This document shows positions 33,001 to 44,845 of a stretch of 64,000 nucleotides of DNA, piece by piece (the first letter of the stretch is position 1; the number at the start of each line of letters is the position of its first letter). The notes under the pieces are model-generated. The model had not been told where the DNA came from and did no database searches. It worked only from the letters and a program-made list of their open reading frames with translations. The position numbers and the translations under genes were made by a program. This DNA comes from Halichoerus grypus (lineage: Eukaryota; Chordata; Mammalia; Carnivora; Phocidae), in assembly GCF_964656455.1 (NCBI RefSeq), contig NC_135715.1:41178603-41242602 (forward strand), in the 5' to 3' direction.

Positions 33001-34544
33001 GATTTGTATCCTCAGTAAATGTCCATATCAGTTTATTCTGTCTTTCAAACCTCTCTAATATCTGCTCTTCCTCAGTGGCCTACTGGGGAAATTCAACATT
33101 AATTTTCAAATACCACCATTTTGTCCATCACAAAATTTGATGGACAATAGAAATTATTACATGTTTACTAAGAACTTTTCAACAAAATGTATCTTTCCAG
33201 GATATCTTAAAATTTGGCTAAATCCTGACTTTTTATTTAAAAAAGATTGTAGCAAAAATGCAGAAAAGTTATAAACTCACAGATTTTTGGAGGATATAAA
33301 GAAATATAATGCATGTTCCAGCATTCAAAAAGAAGGTGTCTAAACTCACCACAGACACTGAATAAACTGCTTTACCTAACGTGCATAGATTGTGGAATGC
33401 AGTCAAGAACTATTTACTAATTATTTACAAATTCATCAATCTACTAATCTAAATATATCAATATGAACTTCTAAGCATCTGTCATTTTCAGTAACACTTT
33501 AATTCTTCCGTGTAGGAAATTAGGGATATTAAGGTGCTATAGTTAGAAGCCCTTGGCCTAAAAGTCTAGTAATCTGGTTGACATTGCAATTTTCATGCAT
33601 TAAAAAGATCTATCACTTTATTAATTCATGTATCTAGGTATCATATATCTTCAGGAACTAAAAAAAAAAAAAAAATCATTGTGAATTAGTATATTTTGTA
33701 GATGAGATTTTTCCCCGTACAAGGATAGGGTTTGGGCAAGGGGCAAGAATATTCTTTGATTAATTTCTCCTTAGGTATTTGAGGAATAAAAAATAGTCAT
33801 TCATTATAAACATCCCATTATGTTTCCATACATCACTTCAAACGTTGTTGGAGAATTTAGTGGGGGCTACTTTGAATGTTTAAATTGTTCCCTTATATCA
33901 GAGTATCTTAGTTGTCAGGAAAATGACTCTACTCCAGGAAATCTAGAGAAGGCAGTCTGGCTGACTGAACTGTTCAGTGAAGGTATAAAAATGAATGTAT
34001 TCAGATCTATGTTCATTCCCAGATTGTGTTAGAGCAAAGGATATGTATATATTTTTGTAGTTAAGATGAGATTCAGGAAGAAAAATGAAAGAAAGACAGC
34101 ATGAGTTTATTTTGTGTTTTGTCCAATTGAAATGGGAAGAGGTCCAAAAAGAAGCTAGACTTGTACACTTGGGGGCTAATGATGAAGTTGCAAGATATCT
34201 GCAGGAATAGAAATGCATCCTTTGGAATCTTGGTGGTAAGGAGAACTGGAGGAGAGTGAAGTTATCAGGGAAGCTTCTTAGTTTTATGAAAGGACCTCAC
34301 CAGAGAAAAGGGAATAGCTTGATTGTCTGCAAGGCAAATGAAGTAAAAAACCAGTTCATATCAAATGGTTACTGCCTCTTTCCCCTTCTCTTTCCCCATG
34401 AGCTAGTCCTGGAGTTCTAAAGCCTTAGTAACCTGGCTCAGGGATGAGAGAGGAAAGGGAAAGGAACAGAGAGAGAGAGAAGCCCCAAACATGCCCCTTT
34501 CTATCTGCAGGCTTCAGCTTTAACCTAGTTAATTGACAAACCTT
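30042..34544. other. 4.5 kb largely repeat-free, no gene recognised
   Basis: The longest stretch here without a young transposon. Contents seen: an A run at 33660-33675, several TAATTA/ATTAAT-type words around 31660-32130, and no long reading frame (largest about 90 codons, none recognisable). The part at about 31640-32480 looks complex and not repeat-like and could hold conserved non-coding sequence, but this cannot be shown from one genome. A diverged element at 30050-30430 is possible but I cannot name it. Confidence 0.45.
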
Positions 34545-35057
34545 TAGCTAGACTCACCAAGAAAAAAAGGAAAGAGAACTCAAATATTTGTGCACTGTCA
34601 GTGGGAATGTAAATTGGTACAGCCACTATGGAAGACAATATCAAGTTTCTCAAAAAATTAAAATGGTATGATATTATATGATATGATGTGGCAATTTCAC
34701 TTCTGGGTATTAATCCAAAGAAAATAGAAACATTAACTTGAAAAGATATCTGAATACATATATATTTGTTGCAGCATTAGTTATAAGAGCTAAGATGTGG
34801 AAACAACCTAAGTGTTCATCAGTGGCTAAATGGATAAAAAAAATTGTGATATATATATGAGATAATTGATATAAATATGGAATATATATGGGATATTTAT
34901 TTATATTTTTTATATGTGGAATATTATTCAGCCATAAAAAGGATGGAATCTTGCTATTTGTGACACTATGTATACATTTTGAGGGCATTATGCTAAGTGA
35001 AATAAATCATACAGAGAAGGACAAATACCATATGATCTTTCTTATATACAGAATGTT

Positions 35058-35105
<48 letters not shown>

Positions 35106-35240
35106 CATAAAACAAAAACTAAGGTCATAGATATAGGGAACAGATTTTGGTGAGTGCCAGAGATGGGGGCTTGATGGGGCTATGGGGAAATAGGTGAACA
35201 ATTTTTTTTAAGTTTAAATAAATTGAATAAAAAAATTTTT
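34545..35240 (+). mobile_element. Old LINE-1 ORF2 end and 3' UTR, sense
   Basis: Ordered L1 words on the plus strand: 'TGTCAGTGGGAATGTAAATT', 'CAATTTCACTTCTGGGTATT', 'GTTGCAGCATTAGTTATAAG', 'GAATATTATTCAGCCATAAA', 'GGCATTATGCTAAGTGAAAT' and 'ATAGATATAGGGAACAGATT'. It is interrupted by a TA-rich expansion (about 34850-34920) and a (AC)n microsatellite (35060-35102). Frame-broken. Confidence 0.88.
35059..35102. repeat. (CA)n microsatellite inside old LINE-1
   Basis: About 21 uninterrupted CA units. The His/Thr and Cys/Val runs in overlapping frames are artefacts of it. Confidence 0.95.
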
Positions 35241-35384
35241 TTAAGAAAAAATAGGAAAGGAGAGAATATTTGTTGTTAAGAAAAAAGTTGGAATTTTGCT
35301 AACACTTTGTATAATGCATTTTATGAAACCAAACAGTAGTTTTCATTTAATAAAACCAGAATTATGTCTTTAATGAAAAGTTAA

Positions 35385-35578
35385 TGGGCGCCTGGGTGGC
35401 TCAGTTGGTTAAGCGACTGCCTTCGGCTCAGGTCATGATCCTGGAGTCCCGGGATCGAGTCCCGCATCGGGCTCCCTGCTCAGCGGGGAGTCTGCTTCTC
35501 CCTCTGATCCTCCCCCATCTCATGCTCTCTCTCTCTGTCTCATTCTCTCTCTCAAATAAATAAATAAAATCTTAAAAA
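35385..35578 (+). mobile_element. CAN-type SINE, second young subfamily
   Basis: Head GGGCGCCTGGGTGGCTCAGT then TGGTTAAGCGACTGCC. The body has GGAGTCCCGGGATCGAGTCC and CTGATCCTCCCCCATCTCAT, shared with the copy at 51422 and different from the CTTGTGTTCCC type. Imperfect target duplication GAAAAGTTAA / GAAGAGTTAA at 35375-35384 and 35579-35588. Confidence 0.93.
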
Positions 35579-35588
35579 GAAGAGTTAA

Positions 35589-36129
35589 CAGTCATAGAAA
35601 CTGAGAGTATCTTCATCCAGATATAAGGTACAGTCGATCCCTGAATAATTGTTAAAGGGACATCAAAAGATACAACTAAGGTTGTGTTTTAATTCTATCA
35701 TCTGTTATGCATGTTATAGGTTACATAATTTTCAGATGGTAGATTGAGTGAGTCTTTTGTATTAGGCTATAGAATTTGGATTTTATCTTAGAAGCAACCA
35801 GGGGCTATTACTAACCAAAGAAAGCAGGTACAATGGAGTACATAGCTGAATAGTTACATAGTTAAAAGACATTATGATATGGGACAAGAAATTAATGCAT
35901 GTGATATAGTTGCTGGTGGAGCAAGAAATTATAAATAATTGTTAAATGATATGAAACTATTTTTTCAGTACTGCTGAGCATCAGAAGAATAGATCAAAGA
36001 AGGGAGAAATAATCACAGAAAAAATGATGAAGTCAAGCATGATGACTGTTTATAAAAGGAAAGAATATTGTAACTGAAGAAATGAAATTGGCATGTGGTC
36101 TTACTGTATATTCGTTATATATTTTTTTA
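35589..36129. other. Unique sequence, nothing recognised
   Basis: No element or gene recognised. Confidence 0.35.
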
Positions 36130-36418
36130 AGTCAACATATATTGAGCAAAAACTTTATGTCAGGAGTCATATTGTGTATTGGAGAAGCACAGATTAAAAG
36201 GGAAAGTTTCTTTCTGGTCAGAGAAAAGGAAATAATTAAGAATAATATTGAAAATAGGGTCATGTGTTCAATAACTGAAGTTTATTAGGTAATCTGAGAA
36301 CCTATAAGAGAAAATAACCAGAATTATTACAAAGAAAGTATTAAGTGAGCTGAATCTTGAAGAATGAGGAAACAGGAGAGGGAGAGCATTTCAGGAAGAA
36401 TGAACATCATTCAAAACT
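36130..36418 (-). mobile_element. Diverged LINE-2, antisense
   Basis: Ordered similarity to the antisense L2 3' region: 'CAACATATATTGAGCAAAAA' (complement of the L2 end ...CAATAAATATTTG), then 'GAGCTGAATCTTGAAGAATG' (complement of CATTCAGGTCTCAGCTC) and 'GGAGAGCATTTCAGGAAGAA'. Confidence 0.6.
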
Positions 36419-36446
36419 CTCTCTCTATATATATATATATATGTAG

Positions 36447-36491
<45 letters not shown>
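36419..36491. repeat. (CT)n/(TA)n microsatellite
   Basis: CTCTCTCTATATATATATAT then TGTAGATGTG and a second (TA)n run of about 40 bp. Confidence 0.92.
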
Positions 36492-36494
<3 letters not shown>

Positions 36495-38339
36495 AGGAAT
36501 GTATGGTTAGGGAACTGCAAGCTATTTTATGACTGTAGTGTAGAGCTATATGTGAGCATATTTAGAACACCTATGATAGTAGAAGTATTTCCAAGGAGTG
36601 AATAATTGAACAGAAGTCAGATACTGAAATGTCCCATGTCATGCCTTCACATTGGAAATGTACACATTGGGAATGAAGATAATGGAGACCTTGACTCCCT
36701 TCAGAGACTGCAATGCATTGGCTTTGCACCAGGTTGGATGTTGGTAGCGCAGCTTTCCCCCGTGAGGCCTGCCAGGTAAAGTCTTTGTCATAGTCCATGA
36801 TTTGGCCTGAAAATCATACATAGGCATTTAGCCAGGAGCCATCCTCCTCAAGTACCATTTGGAATATTGCCCTTTGTAAAAAAGAATCATTGCCTATTTT
36901 TCTATTACTTCTAATAGAGTATGTGACATATAATTAAAAATGATATTTAGTATCTGACTCCCCATGTATTGTATTTTATCCATATTTATATCGTAAGTGC
37001 CAAAGGAAGTTTTTTAAAAGTAGCAAGTGTTCAAACACAGTTTGGCTATGTGAACTTTGGAACCATACTTAATATGCAAAAGTGCAAATTCAGTAAATCA
37101 TCAAAACAATCAGCTCAAACATAAAAATTTTCTTCAACATTTAAAATTTTTAAGTGTTTATTACTGTAATTCAGGAGAATATTATGCTTTAGTATTAAAT
37201 AATTTATGTTTACATGTCATTAAAGGTTCATACACAGAAAATTACATTCACTGAGGGGTTTTCACTGGCTATTTGATTTTCTTTATCTTGAAATAAGGAG
37301 ACAGTAATAATGCTAACAGTGTCAAATACATGCATATATATTAATGAATAATTCAGTCAAAGGCCAGAAGCCTTTAATGGTAAAAGTTTTACATCATGTT
37401 ATTCTTACAAGTATAATGAAGAGCACATTGGAAATAGCTCAAAAGTCTCGAAGAACTTTGGGTTTCATTGATTTTGAGTACTCCATTGAAAAAAATGAGA
37501 ATATCTACTTTTAAAGTAATTCTGAGATTTGTGTGTGTGCACTTTGGTTTGTGCATTAAAGGCTTAGATGTTTTAATAGTTTACCTAGTTTGAATTCAGG
37601 TTATGGATACTCTCATACTCTGTAGGTGAGAATGTAAATGCAAATTTCTGAAGGGCAGTCAATATCAAAATTTAAATGTGCATGGTTTTAGATGACTAGA
37701 TTTATATCAAGAAATGTTACATAATGAAATAATTTAACAGTTTTGCAAAGAAATATATAAAATGTTCATCAGTGCAGCTAGGAGTGAGAAAATAAGAAAC
37801 ACTGCCCATCAATAGGGAAATGTTTAAATACATTATATACATTCATAGAAGAGAACACTTTGTAGCCACTGTAAGTCATAATGTGTATTTATAATCTTTG
37901 ATATGGAAATACATGCATAATACACAGTTGAATGAAATAAAATGCTGTAAAACATTATTTAGAATACAGTTCCATTAAAATTACTTACGTATGTATCAAT
38001 AACAACTACTATTGCTATCAAATGAAAGTAGTTTTAATACCACTACTTAAGCATTTTGAAAGAGCAGGAGGATTCATTTCAAGAATTGCTTTCTATTTAT
38101 AGAACCATATTATAGCAGACATGTTCTCGGATGCCTACCATATCCCACTCATGCTTTTCACCTTTGGTATTCATACCTTGTGTATTATCTTCCCCACCCA
38201 AGTATGGGCTTGATCTGCAATGTAAACAATAGAATCTAACCCATGGAATATAGAAAAGGTGAATGTCACTTTATGATTACATTGTGTTATATAAGATTCT
38301 GTCTTTCTATCAGTCTTTTTTGTTGTTGTTGTTAATTCA
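36492..38339. other. Unique AT-rich sequence, nothing recognised
   Basis: About 1.8 kb. Part of 37600-38000 has weak L1-like phrasing (for example ATCAGTGCAGCTAGGAG, CCCATCAATAGGGAAATG), but it is too diverged to define limits. (TTG)n at about 38321-38335. No gene recognised. Confidence 0.4.
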
Positions 38340-38727
38340 TTACATAATTTTTCGAATTTTTAAAAAATTTTTCAAGTTTTTATTTAAATTCCAGTTAAGT
38401 ATAGTGTAATATTAGTTTCAGATACATTTTATCACCTATTTAACCGATCCCCCCACCCACCTCCCCTCTAGTAACCATCAGTTTGTTCTATCTAGTTAAG
38501 AGTCTGTTTCTTGGTTTTCCCCTCTCTCTCTTTTTCCCCTTTGCTTGTTTGTTTTATTTCTTAAATTCCACATATTAGTGAAATCATATGATATTTGTCT
38601 TTCTCTGGCTGACTTATTTTGTTTTGCATAATACTCTCTGGTTCCATCCACATGATTGCAAATGGCAAGATTTCATTCTTCTTTATGGCTGAGTAATATT
38701 CCATTATATATCTATATAATGTTGGCA

Positions 38728-38747
38728 TGTGATCTTACTAGATACTA

Positions 38748-38798
<51 letters not shown>

Positions 38799-38857
38799 CT
38801 TACTAGATACTAGATGTAGATATATATATATATACATACACATCTTACTAGATACTA

Positions 38858-38900
<43 letters not shown>
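38728..38900. repeat. Compound array: CTTACTAGATACTAGATGTA + (TA)n, three units
   Basis: The 20-bp core CTTACTAGATACTAGATGTA occurs at about 38734, 38799 and 38846 (third base positions vary slightly), each followed by (TA)n of 20-40 bp. The second spacer has ATACATACACAT. It lies inside the antisense L1 at 38340. Confidence 0.9.
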
Positions 38901-38901
<1 letters not shown>

Positions 38902-39456
38902 ACCTCTTTATCCATTCACCAGTTGACAGATACATGGGCTATTTCCATAAATTGGCTATTGTAGATAATGCTGCTATAAACATCAGGGTGCGTGTTCCCT
39001 TTGAATTAGTATTTTTGTATTCTTTGGGTAAATACCTAGTAATGCAATTGCTAAATCATAGGGTAGTTTTATATTTAACTTTTTGAGGAATCTCTATACT
39101 TTTTTCCAGAGTGGTTTGCATTCCCAGTGCATGAGGGTTTCCCTTTTTCCACATACTCACCAGCACCTGTTGTTTCTTGTGTTGTTAATTTTAGCCATTC
39201 TGACAGGTGTGAGGTGATGTCTCATTGTAGTTTTGGCTTGTATTTCCCTGGTAATCAGCGATGTTGAGTATCTTTTTATGTGTCTGTTGGCCATCTGGAT
39301 AAATTCTTTGGAAAAATGTCTATTCATGTCTTCTGCCCATTTTTAATTGGATTATTTGGTTTTCTTGGTGTTGAGTTTTATACATTCATTATATATTTTG
39401 GATACTAACCCTTTATCAGATATGTCATTTGCAAGTATCTTCTCCCATTCTATAGG

Positions 39457-40843
39457 TTACCTTTTAGTTTTGTTGATTGTTTCCTTTGCTGTGCAGGAGC
39501 TTTTTATTTTGATGAAATCCCAATAATTTATTTTTGCTTTTGTTTCCCTTGCCTCAGGAGACATATCTAAAAAGAAGTTGCTGTGGCTGAAGTCAAAGAG
39601 GTTACTGCCTGTGTTCTCCTCTAGGATTTTTATGGTTTCAGGTCTCACATTTAGGTCTTTCTTCCATTTTGAATTTATTCTTGTGTATGGTGTAAGAAAG
39701 TGATCCAGTTTCATTCTTTGTATGTTGCTGTCCAGTTTTCCCAATACCATCTGTTGAAGAGACTGTCTTTTTTGCATTGGATAATCTTTCCTCCTTCATC
39801 AAAGATGAATTGACCATATTAGCTATGGGTTCATTTCTGGGTTTTCTGTTCTGTTCCATTGATCTGTGTGTCTATTTTTGTGCCAGTTCCATACTGTTTG
39901 ATCACTATAGTTTTGTAATATAACTCAAAGTCTGCAATTGTGATGCTTCCAGCTTTGCTTTGCTTTTTCAAGGTTGCTTTGGCTATTTGGGGTCTTTTGT
40001 GGTTCCATACAAGTTTAGGATTGTTTGTTCTATCTCTGTGAAAAATGCTGTTGGTATTTTGATAAGGATGGATTAAATGTGTAGATTGCTTTGGGTAGTA
40101 TAGACATTTTAACAATATTTGTTCTTCCAATCCATTCGCATGAAATGCCTTTCCATTTCTTTGTGTTATCTTCAATTTCTATCATTAGTGTTTTGTAGTT
40201 TTCAGGGTATAGGTCTTTCACCTCTTTGGTTAGGTTTAATCCTGAGGTATCTTATGGTTTTTGGTGCAAATGTAAATGGGATTGATTCCTTGATTTCTCT
40301 TTCTGCTATTTCATTATTGGTGTATAGAAATGCAACAGATTTCTGTACATTGATTTTGTAAACTACAACATTACTGAATTTGTGTATCAGTTCTAGCAGG
40401 TTTTTTTGGTGGAATCTTTCAGGTTTCCTATAGAGAATATCATGTCATCTGCAAATAGTGAAAGTTTGACTACTTCCTTGATGATTTGGATGCTTTTTTT
40501 TTTTCTTTTTGTTGTCTGATTTCTGAGGCTAGGACTTCCAATACTGTGTTAAGTAAAATGGTGCGGATGTACGTCCTTGTCTTATTCCTGACTATAGGGG
40601 GAAAGCTCTCAGTTTTTCCCCATTGAGGATGATATTAGCTGTGGGTTTTTCATATATGGCCTTTATGATGTTGAGGTATGTGCTCTCTAAACCTACTTTG
40701 TTGAGGGTTTTTATCATGAACAGATGTACTTTGTCAAATGTTTTTTCTGCATCTATTGAAATGATCATATGGTTCTTATCCTTTCTTTTGTTAATGTGAT
40801 GTATCATATTGATTGATTTGTGAATCAGTCTTGATCTAGACAT
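39457..40843 (-). pseudogene. LINE-1 ORF2 reverse transcriptase remnant
   Basis: Minus-strand pieces: 40592-40843 ([20 protein letters not shown], then [14 protein letters not shown]), 39831-40221 ([36 protein letters not shown]) and 39457-39777 ([20 protein letters not shown]). Together they cover palm, thumb and connection regions with several frameshifts. The 39457 piece shows the natural W-K-D-L-N-V-R continuity that was cut at the inversion junction of the L1 at 24380. Confidence 0.88.
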
Positions 40844-40845
40844 TC

Positions 40846-41310
40846 TCCTTGCTTGCTCAATGAGTAAGTACTCATGTTGGGAAAACCCATATAGTAAGGA
40901 ATTGCAGGCAGCCTCCAGGAATTGTCAGCAGTTTCTCAGAACTGTAGGAGGACTCCACAGGCTGAGTGCAGTCTTCAGCTGACAGCCAGTAAGAAGCCTG
41001 GGATTTTATTCCAATGGCTGCAAGAAAATGAATTCTGCCAAAAACCTGAGTGAGTTTGGAAGTAAATGCTTCCCCAGTGAAGACTCCAGATGCAAATTCG
41101 GGTCTAACTGGCACCTTGATTGCATTCTTGTGAGACCCTAACCTGAGGACTAGCTAAACTGTGTCCAGACTTCTGACCGTGGGCTCCACTGCAAAAATAA
41201 AATAAAATAAAATAAAATAAAATAAAATAAAATAATAAAAGTAATATAATAAATATCTGCTGTTGTAAGCTGGTAGTGTTATGTTAATTTGTTATGCAAC
41301 AATAAGGAAA
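40846..41310 (+). mobile_element. MaLR-type (MLT1-like) solitary LTR, sense
   Basis: Ordered LTR words: 'AAGGAATTGCAGGCAGCCTC', 'AACCTGAGTGAGTTTGGAAG', 'GGCACCTTGATTGCATTCTT', 'TGAGACCCTAACCTGAGGAC', 'TCTGCTGTTGTAAGCTGGTA' and the end 'GTTATGCAACAATAAGGAAA'. An (AAAAT)n run has expanded at its polyadenylation region. Ancient non-autonomous retroviral LTR with no internal region beside it. Confidence 0.65.
41193..41236. repeat. (AAAAT)n microsatellite in MaLR LTR
   Basis: About eight AAAAT/AATAA pentamers where the family normally has GAGATAATAAATG. Confidence 0.92.
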
Positions 41311-41964
41311 AAAGTTAAAACATACTAAAACATATTTTGCTTAGGAGGGGAAGATTCAGAAGTAGACTGGAAAATAAATTAGGCAAAAGGAACCTAACAT
41401 TTTCAATAAAAAATTAAAATAACATTTAGATTTTTCATATCTAAAAGCAGGGATTATAAAGATTGAGTTGAGTATATAAAAAAGGAAACTACTTCAAGCA
41501 ACTTGTGTAGGGCCCAACAACATGGCAAAAAGTTAAGATGGAGCCCAACTTAGTTTTATTTTCTTTTAAATTGCAATAACTTCTCCCTGTTATTTGAAAA
41601 TCCTGTAGGATGATCTAGCTAAGATTCTTTGTTTACCTTTTAGGAAAAGAATGGAATCTGGGGCCACAGGCAGAAGAGGGTGTCTGGTTTTCATTTTCAT
41701 TTTCAACTCTATGTTTTCTATTGCAAGTAACTAACAAGATTATGACATGTTCTATTTTCATATTGAAAAATAAAATAGAGAATTTTTAATGCTTTCTAAA
41801 ATAATAAAATCTAATTATGTTCCTATCTGTGAAAGTCTTTAAAAATAATTGTCAGAAGAGAATTTTCTTATATCTTTTTGCCTTATAATTAAATGTTTGT
41901 TAATTTATCAGCATAATATATTTTCATATAAAACAATTATAATTCAGAAACATTAGTGTTATCT
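41311..41964. other. Unique sequence, nothing recognised
   Basis: No element or gene recognised. Confidence 0.35.
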
Positions 41965-42095
41965 TTATATAGCAGGGACTGTTCTAGTTGCTTAAGAAGC
42001 ATCAGTGAACACATCAGGCATTTGTAAAATGACAAAATCATTTACTGTCATTGAGCTTATATACAATGGAGTAACAAAAAAGAACAGATGAGAAA
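41965..42095 (-). mobile_element. Possible LINE-2 3' end, antisense
   Basis: 'GCAGGGACTGTTCTAGTTGC', 'AGCATCAGTGAACACATCAG' and 'TCATTGAGCTTATATACAAT' follow the order of antisense L2 (CAGGCACTGTTCTAGG ... AGTGAACAAAACAGACA ... CATGGAGCTTACATTC). Confidence 0.5.
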
Positions 42096-43529
42096 TGAGA
42101 ATTAATCCGAAAACACAGTTTCATTAAATATGTAAACAAATGTTTTAACAGTCTTAGTCATTGTAGTTTCTGCAATGTCTTCCACCATATATATTAAAAT
42201 ATTTATTTCCATTTTTAAGTAAATTTGTGAGAGAGAGCTGATTATAGTCTTCCATTACTTACTTATCTATAAGGCATCTGTATAAGGGGAATAAAGAAAG
42301 ATAAATCATTGGTCAACTTTATCACACTTGAAGCCCTTTTTAACATTGTAAAATTTTCAAGATAATATTTGCCACATTCACTACTTTTGCTCTTGGGTAA
42401 AATATATGCATGAGTTGGATATGAAGTGATAGAGTGATTTAGTGCATGGGACAGTAGCCCTAAGCTTCCCCCAACCTCTCCAGAGTCTAGTAAAACCTAC
42501 CAGAATTTCAATAGTTACTAGAAATTATCTGATGTTTTTCAAGGACTTCTGGGTTAAAAAGCACTATTTTGAGAAGGAGTTTTTGCAGAATCTTACTTTG
42601 GTCTGCCAGGCCTTTTAACACATCTGCAAATATGATCTATAGATGATTTGAAGTCATATACCAAAAAGAATTATATGCTAAAATAAAAATAATAACATTT
42701 ATACATCTAAATGGTTATGAGCAGGAAATTTCAAGTCTTCTGCCACTAATATTGTAGTATCTCTACATGATATTTCTTTTTAATGGTTACTATACTGTAA
42801 AGCTCACCATTCAGCAAACTTTGCCCATACAAACAGCTTTCTAGTACCCCAACTTAATTATGAATGAATAGCTACATATCACAAACTTTAGAAGAAAGAC
42901 TCTAACATGAAAGACAGATAGCAATACTATCTAAAAATTCGTGACTCATAGCAATGAAGGTAACAGAGATAATAGTGGAAAAAAAAAACAACTTCAACAA
43001 TTGAAGTTAATGTTAACAAAGAAGATATGTCATTCATGAAATAAACCAAAATGCTGTACAAATAATGTTGAAAATTAAAATGCAATACTAGTGATTCTGG
43101 TTTAAGCTCCAGTATGTAAGGAGCTTAGAATAATTATTTCCATCCTCACAAAGAGAAAACAGCTGAAATGAACTGAAAATCAAAAACTTTACTTCGGTCC
43201 ATCATAGAAATGAGGACACATGGCAAGGCATCATGTTCAAACTGAAGAGTCAGGAGAAAAGAGGGAGATTCACAGTTGAGATCAGCATAGAAGCTGAACA
43301 GAAGCTGCTTGGGACAGTAACTGGAAACCAGAAACACTTACATGCTAATTGATGGATTGCAGGAGGCTGAGTATAAACTATCTTGACAGCTAAAAACTCC
43401 TGTGGGCCCAGTCTTAAGGAGACCCCCACACTTTCATGAGATTTTACCTTGAGAAGCAACAGAAGGTTATTATGGTGAGGAACAGAGAAATCTGCCTTAG
43501 AAATTAAGTAGATATCAATAGCAGATATC
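42096..43529. other. Unique AT-rich sequence, nothing recognised
   Basis: About 1.4 kb. Minus-strand frames at 43146-43543 have no recognised domain. Confidence 0.4.
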
Positions 43530-44005
43530 AGGAAAATCTGCAAATATTTGGAGATTAATCAGCACACTTCTAAATAACACATGGGTCATAGAAAATGTCT
43601 CAAGAGAAATTTTAAGATATTTTGAAGTAAATGAAAATGAAAATACAATTATGAAAATATGTTGGATATAGCAAAAATGGTTAGGAGAAATTTATAACAT
43701 TGAGTGCATATATTAAAAAAATGAAAAGATTAAACATCAATAATCCAGGCTTCTGCCTTAGGAAAGTAGATAAAGATGAACAATATAAGCCTAAGGAAGG
43801 AAAAATAAAATAATAAAAATCAGGATAGAAATCAATGAAATTGAAAACAAAAAATCAATAGAGAAAAATCAACAAAACCTACATCTGTTATTTGAAAGAT
43901 CAATAAAATTATAAACATCTAGGCAGGCTAAGCAAGAAAAATAAAAAAGAAGAAAAATTTCTAATATCAGAAATTAAGAGGGGCCATTACTACTGAACTC
44001 AGATC
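43530..44005 (+). mobile_element. Old LINE-1 fragment, ORF2 between endonuclease and RT
   Basis: Plus-strand words in L1 order: 'GGAGAAATTTATAACATTGA', 'CAGGCTTCTGCCTTAGGAAA', 'AGAAATCAATGAAATTGAAA', 'TTTGAAAGATCAATAAAATT' and 'TAATATCAGAAATTAAGAGG'. These sit upstream of the reverse transcriptase domain in ORF2. Many stops. Confidence 0.8.
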
Positions 44006-44159
44006 AAGAAAATGGTTCAATTTTGAAATATTTAAACTTCTATTTCCTATAGCAAATAGTTGTGAAATTATTCTGGCCAGAAGTGACTATTTTATGGTGC
44101 TGAATTATTTTGGTGTGAAATACTATATTAGGATATAATTTCATGGTGATTATAACACC
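44006..44159. other. Unassigned spacer between two old L1 pieces
   Basis: Not recognised as L1. The reverse transcriptase region expected between the flanking pieces is missing. Confidence 0.4.
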
Positions 44160-44845
44160 AGAAAATTACCATACAATCCAGCAATCTCACTTCTTGGTAT
44201 ATATCCAAAGGAAATGAAAATAGGATCTTGAAAAGATATCTGCATTCCCATTTTTATTGCAGCATTATTCACAATAGCCAAGATATGGAAACAACCTAAA
44301 TGTCAACAGATGAATGGATAAAGGAGATGCGGTGTATACATCCAATAGAGTATTATTCAACCACGCACAAAAAAAGGAATTCCTGCTATTTGTAACAAGA
44401 TGGATGGACCTTGAAGGCCTTAAGCCAAGTGAGGTAAGTTGAACAGAGAAAGATACTCTATGATATTACTTATATATGGAATCTAAAAAAGCTGAACTCA
44501 GAAACAGATTGTAGAATGGTAGGTTATCAGGGGCCAGGGGGTTGGGGAAATTGGGAAGATGTTGGTCAAGGGTACAAATTAGCAGTTAGAAGATAAGTAA
44601 ATCTTGCAGAGCTAATGCACAGCATTGTGATTATAGTTAACAATACCTTACTATGTACTTCAGAATTGTTAAGAGACTAGATCTTACATGTTCTCACCAC
44701 AGAAATGATAATTATGTGACATAATAGAGATTTTAGCTAATGCTATGGTGGTATTCATATTGTAATATATGTAAGTATCAAAGCAGCATGCTGTATACCT
44801 CAAACTTAATGTAATATGTCGATTATATCTCAATTTTTAAAATTC
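44160..44845 (+). mobile_element. Old LINE-1 ORF2 C-terminus and 3' UTR, sense
   Basis: 'CAATCCAGCAATCTCACTTC', 'TATTGCAGCATTATTCACAA', 'AGATGAATGGATAAAGGAGA', 'GGTTATCAGGGGCCAGGGGG' and the long old-type 3' UTR ('GATTATAGTTAACAATACCT', 'CTCACCACAGAAATGATAAT', 'TGATTATATCTCAATTTTTA'). It probably belongs to the same insertion as 43530-44005 after an internal deletion. Confidence 0.85.

Larger units (their letters stand above)
38340..40845 (-). mobile_element. L1: 2.5-kb LINE-1, antisense, 5' truncated
   Basis: The 3' UTR is at left ('AATTCCAGTTAAGTATAGTG' complement type), then the ORF2 C-terminal region and the reverse transcriptase domain to about 40845. The active-site word FADDM reads on the minus strand at about 40442-40459. 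Motif A is altered to DAEKTFD (40733-40753). A (TA)n-rich array has expanded within it at 38728-38900. Frames are broken, and ORF1 and the endonuclease are absent. Confidence 0.93.

Noticed and set aside
34888..35201. His/Thr and Cys/Val repeat proteins on the two strands
   Set aside because: Artefacts of the (CA)n microsatellite in an old L1.
37600..38000. Another old L1 fragment
   Set aside because: A few L1-like phrases are present, but order and density are too weak to set limits.
38749..39086. Tyr/Ile-repeat proteins
   Set aside because: Translations of a (TA)n array inside an antisense L1.
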